Shown here: positions 6,524 through 7,964 of the stretch, in pieces
How positions within the stretch are numbered: position 1 is the first letter of the stretch
How the letters are laid out: every line of letters begins with the position of its first letter
Origin: an uncultured Treponema sp.
GTDB taxonomy: Bacteria; Spirochaetota; Spirochaetia; Treponematales; Treponemataceae
Length of the DNA: 7,964 bases
Reading direction: 5' to 3'
NCBI GenBank assembly: GCA_945833725.1
Contig: CAMAFU010000076.1
Span: forward strand, 1 to 7,964
The notes under the pieces: model-generated
Seen by the model: the letters and a program-made list of their open reading frames with translations, nothing else
Database searches by the model: none
What the model was told of the DNA's origin: nothing
Made by a program: the position numbers and the translations under genes

Positions 6524-7823
6524 CTCTCATTACCTCTGCCACAGTAAGATTTAAAATTCCCCGGCTTGCAAAAAAACTTGCCAGCATAGAAGAAAAAATT
6601 CCAAAAACAGCAATAATTAAAACTTCATCCAGCAAAATTCGCGGCGGAATGTTTCCGTATACCCTGAACATTGGATTTTCGGCAACAAACGCAGCATTTT
6701 GGGGAGAAAAAACAGATGTAAAAATAAGCTGAAAAAAATAAGACAGTTTTGAAAGAAAAGCAAAAATATAATTCATGTTGCAGGAAAGCAAAAGCCCCAG
6801 CACAACTCCAGGAAAAGCTCCCTTTATTCCGATTAAAAATCCCTGAAACACAAAAATAAACTGGATGAGAAGATTTTTCCCCCCAAGAGCGCTTAAAAGG
6901 GAAATTTCTTCCCGTCTTTCCAGCACAATCCGCCTCATTCCATTAAAAATATTTATGGCAACGACAACAAAAATTATAAAAACAAGAAGGAAAAGCATAT
7001 TTTTTTCTATACGGAGAGTTGAAAAAAACGAGCGGTTGTAACTTTTCCATGATTCAAAAGACATTTCAGGAAAAGAAGATGTTAATTTTTCCACAATGTT
7101 TAAATCCCTCTCACTGTCAACAAGTTTTATGGCATAATACTGATTTATGTCTTTTCCGAAATATTTTTTTCCGTCTTCCAGACTTATAAAGGCACAGGAA
7201 GCATTTATATCAGCATAACCTGTTCTAAAAATTCCTTTTACTGTAAAAAAACGGTCTTCAGAAATAAGAGAAACATCGTTTCCTCCTGCAAGAGCAAAAA
7301 GGTTAACCCGGCTGCCAACCCTTACACCCAGGCGTCTGGCAAGTTCCGTTCCAAGAACAATGGAATCATCCTCTTCAAGGTCAAAATTTCCTGCCCATAT
7401 TTTCGCTTCCCGTTTAAATACTTCATCAATTTCCTTAATGTTTTTAGGAAGTGAACGGATAAGAGATGCACTTTGGTTTCCGTTTCTGCCTACAAGAAGA
7501 CTTTGGGTTTCGTAAAATGGAAAAAAAACGCGGATTTCATCCTGTTCCCTGCAAAAATTTTCAAATTCACTGTTTTTTTCGTAAAAATTTCCAGAACCTC
7601 TTATATGAAAGGAATTCACTTCCATAATGGCATCAATAAAACTCATCTGAAAACCGTTCATTACAGAAATTACGCAGATTAAAGTCATAACGCCAAAACA
7701 AATTCCAAGAGAAGCCAGAAAAGATGTTATTTTTGATTTTCCTTTTCTATCAACACAGCTGAACCGTCTGGAAACAAAAAAAGTCCATGGAACAGATGAA
7801 AAAAAAGACTTAATCTTGCCCAT
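6516..7823 (-). CDS. LolC/LolE-type lipoprotein exporter permease (first copy)
   Basis: This is the other inner-membrane permease subunit of the Lol exporter, 435 residues from ATG at 7823. The N-terminal membrane segment (about 33-57), with SLGICFGVMTLICVISVMNG, is a very close match to the classic LolC/E start. A periplasmic domain follows (about 58-273), then segments at about 275-297, 318-350 and 398-421. The coupling motif LERREEISLLSALGG lies at 301-315, and the end VAEVMRDE resembles the family C-terminus. The frame can be extended to a GTG at 7850 (nine more residues), but only the ATG has a good ribosome site (GGAG, eight bases upstream), and the LolC-type N-terminus aligns best with it. 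By gene order this is the LolC position. The start overlaps the preceding unidentified gene by 14 bases; the stop overlaps lolD by 8. The Lol role is confident; LolC versus LolE is not settled. Confidence 0.9.
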   Translation of the reverse strand: MGKIKSFFSSVPWTFFVSRRFSCVDRKGKSKITSFLASLGICFGVMTLICVISVMNGFQMSFIDAIMEVNSFHIRGSGNFYEKNSEFENFCREQDEIRVFFPFYETQSLLVGRNGNQSASLIRSLPKNIKEIDEVFKREAKIWAGNFDLEEDDSIVLGTELARRLGVRVGSRVNLFALAGGNDVSLISEDRFFTVKGIFRTGYADINASCAFISLEDGKKYFGKDINQYYAIKLVDSERDLNIVEKLTSSFPEMSFESWKSYNRSFFSTLRIEKNMLFLLVFIIFVVVAINIFNGMRRIVLERREEISLLSALGGKNLLIQFIFVFQGFLIGIKGAFPGVVLGLLLSCNMNYIFAFLSKLSYFFQLIFTSVFSPQNAAFVAENPMFRVYGNIPPRILLDEVLIIAVFGIFSSMLASFFASRGILNLTVAEVMRDE

Positions 7824-7964
7824 AATATTTTCTCCGCAGCAATTTATCACCGGAAAACACAGTTTCCATTTTTTTTATTCCATCGCAGAATTCTGCTTCA
7901 ATTTTAAAACCGCCGTCTATATACAAAACTTCCGTATAATTCAATTCGTCCTTAAATAAAGTTT
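7810..7964 (-). CDS. Unidentified protein, C-terminal 50 residues only
   Basis: One minus-strand frame is open from the right window edge to a TAA at 7812-7810; the other two frames hit stops within the first 24 bases. Fifty residues are visible, beginning TLFKDELNYTEVLYIDGGFK and ending GDKLLRRKYYGQD. I do not recognise the family. The segment alternates charged and aromatic/hydrophobic residues with short Asp/Gly turns (IDGGF, CDG, SGDK), suggesting consecutive beta-hairpins. This loosely resembles MORN/YwqK-type repeats or the end of a beta-rich envelope protein, but that is only an impression. The gene ends 14 bases inside the start of the first Lol permease, in the same direction, so it is very likely co-transcribed and translationally coupled with the Lol exporter. 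The start, full length and any signal peptide lie outside the window. Confidence 0.7.
   Translation of the reverse strand, partial: TLFKDELNYTEVLYIDGGFKIEAEFCDGIKKMETVFSGDKLLRRKYYGQD
7832..7835 (-). promoter_or_regulatory. Ribosome binding site deciding the start of the first Lol permease
   Basis: GGAG on the minus strand lies eight bases before ATG 7823. The alternative GTG at 7850 has no comparable site, so the shorter 435-residue product is preferred. Confidence 0.65.

Noticed and set aside
6874..6884. G6A5 tract in the first Lol permease as a phase-variation or frameshift site
   Set aside because: Six G is short for slippage switching, the reading phase does not form a canonical slippery heptamer, and the tract encodes conserved GGK residues.
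7824..7850. Longer version of the first Lol permease starting at GTG 7850
   Set aside because: No ribosome site precedes the GTG, the extra nine residues do not resemble a LolC/E N-terminus, and ATG 7823 has GGAG at good spacing.

Overview
The window looks like chromosomal housekeeping DNA from an A+T-rich, double-membraned bacterium. A spirochaete of the Treponema type is the best guess. Direct support is the presence of an apolipoprotein N-acyltransferase (Lnt) and a LolCDE-type lipoprotein exporter, both hallmarks of cells with an outer membrane. The genus is inferred from overall protein flavour and gene content and would need a database search to confirm. There is no sign of phage, insertion sequences, CRISPR, tRNA or rRNA, and no gene-free stretch over 300 bases.

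Left part (1-2640, minus strand): a three-gene set reads leftwards. A divergent galactokinase-family GHMP kinase comes first. It overlaps surE (TTG start, 8-base overlap), and 24 bases further on is a tetratricopeptide-repeat (TPR) protein that runs off the left edge. The TPR gene is complete at its start codon and has its own strong ribosome binding site.

Middle (2641-4475): a 77-base divergent intergenic region separates the kinase from lnt on the plus strand. It holds a good sigma70-like promoter for lnt whose predicted transcription start lies only a few bases before the ATG, so the lnt message may be almost leaderless. A possible promoter for the minus-strand operon overlaps it. Lnt keeps the Glu-Lys-Cys catalytic triad, but has an insertion before the catalytic Cys and a basic C-terminal tail.

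Right part (4501-7964, minus strand): a tightly overlapping operon meets lnt tail to tail. In reading order it has an unidentified gene (only the last 50 residues are in the window), a LolC/E-type permease, the LolD ATPase and a second LolC/E-type permease. Each gene overlaps the next by 8 to 14 bases.

Together lnt and lolCDE cover two consecutive steps for lipoproteins: the final N-acylation at the inner membrane, then extraction from that membrane for transfer to the outer membrane. I see no wholly new system. The points most worth a second look are the kinase with altered sugar and phosphate loop residues, the near-leaderless lnt promoter, and the unidentified gene fused by overlap to the Lol operon.
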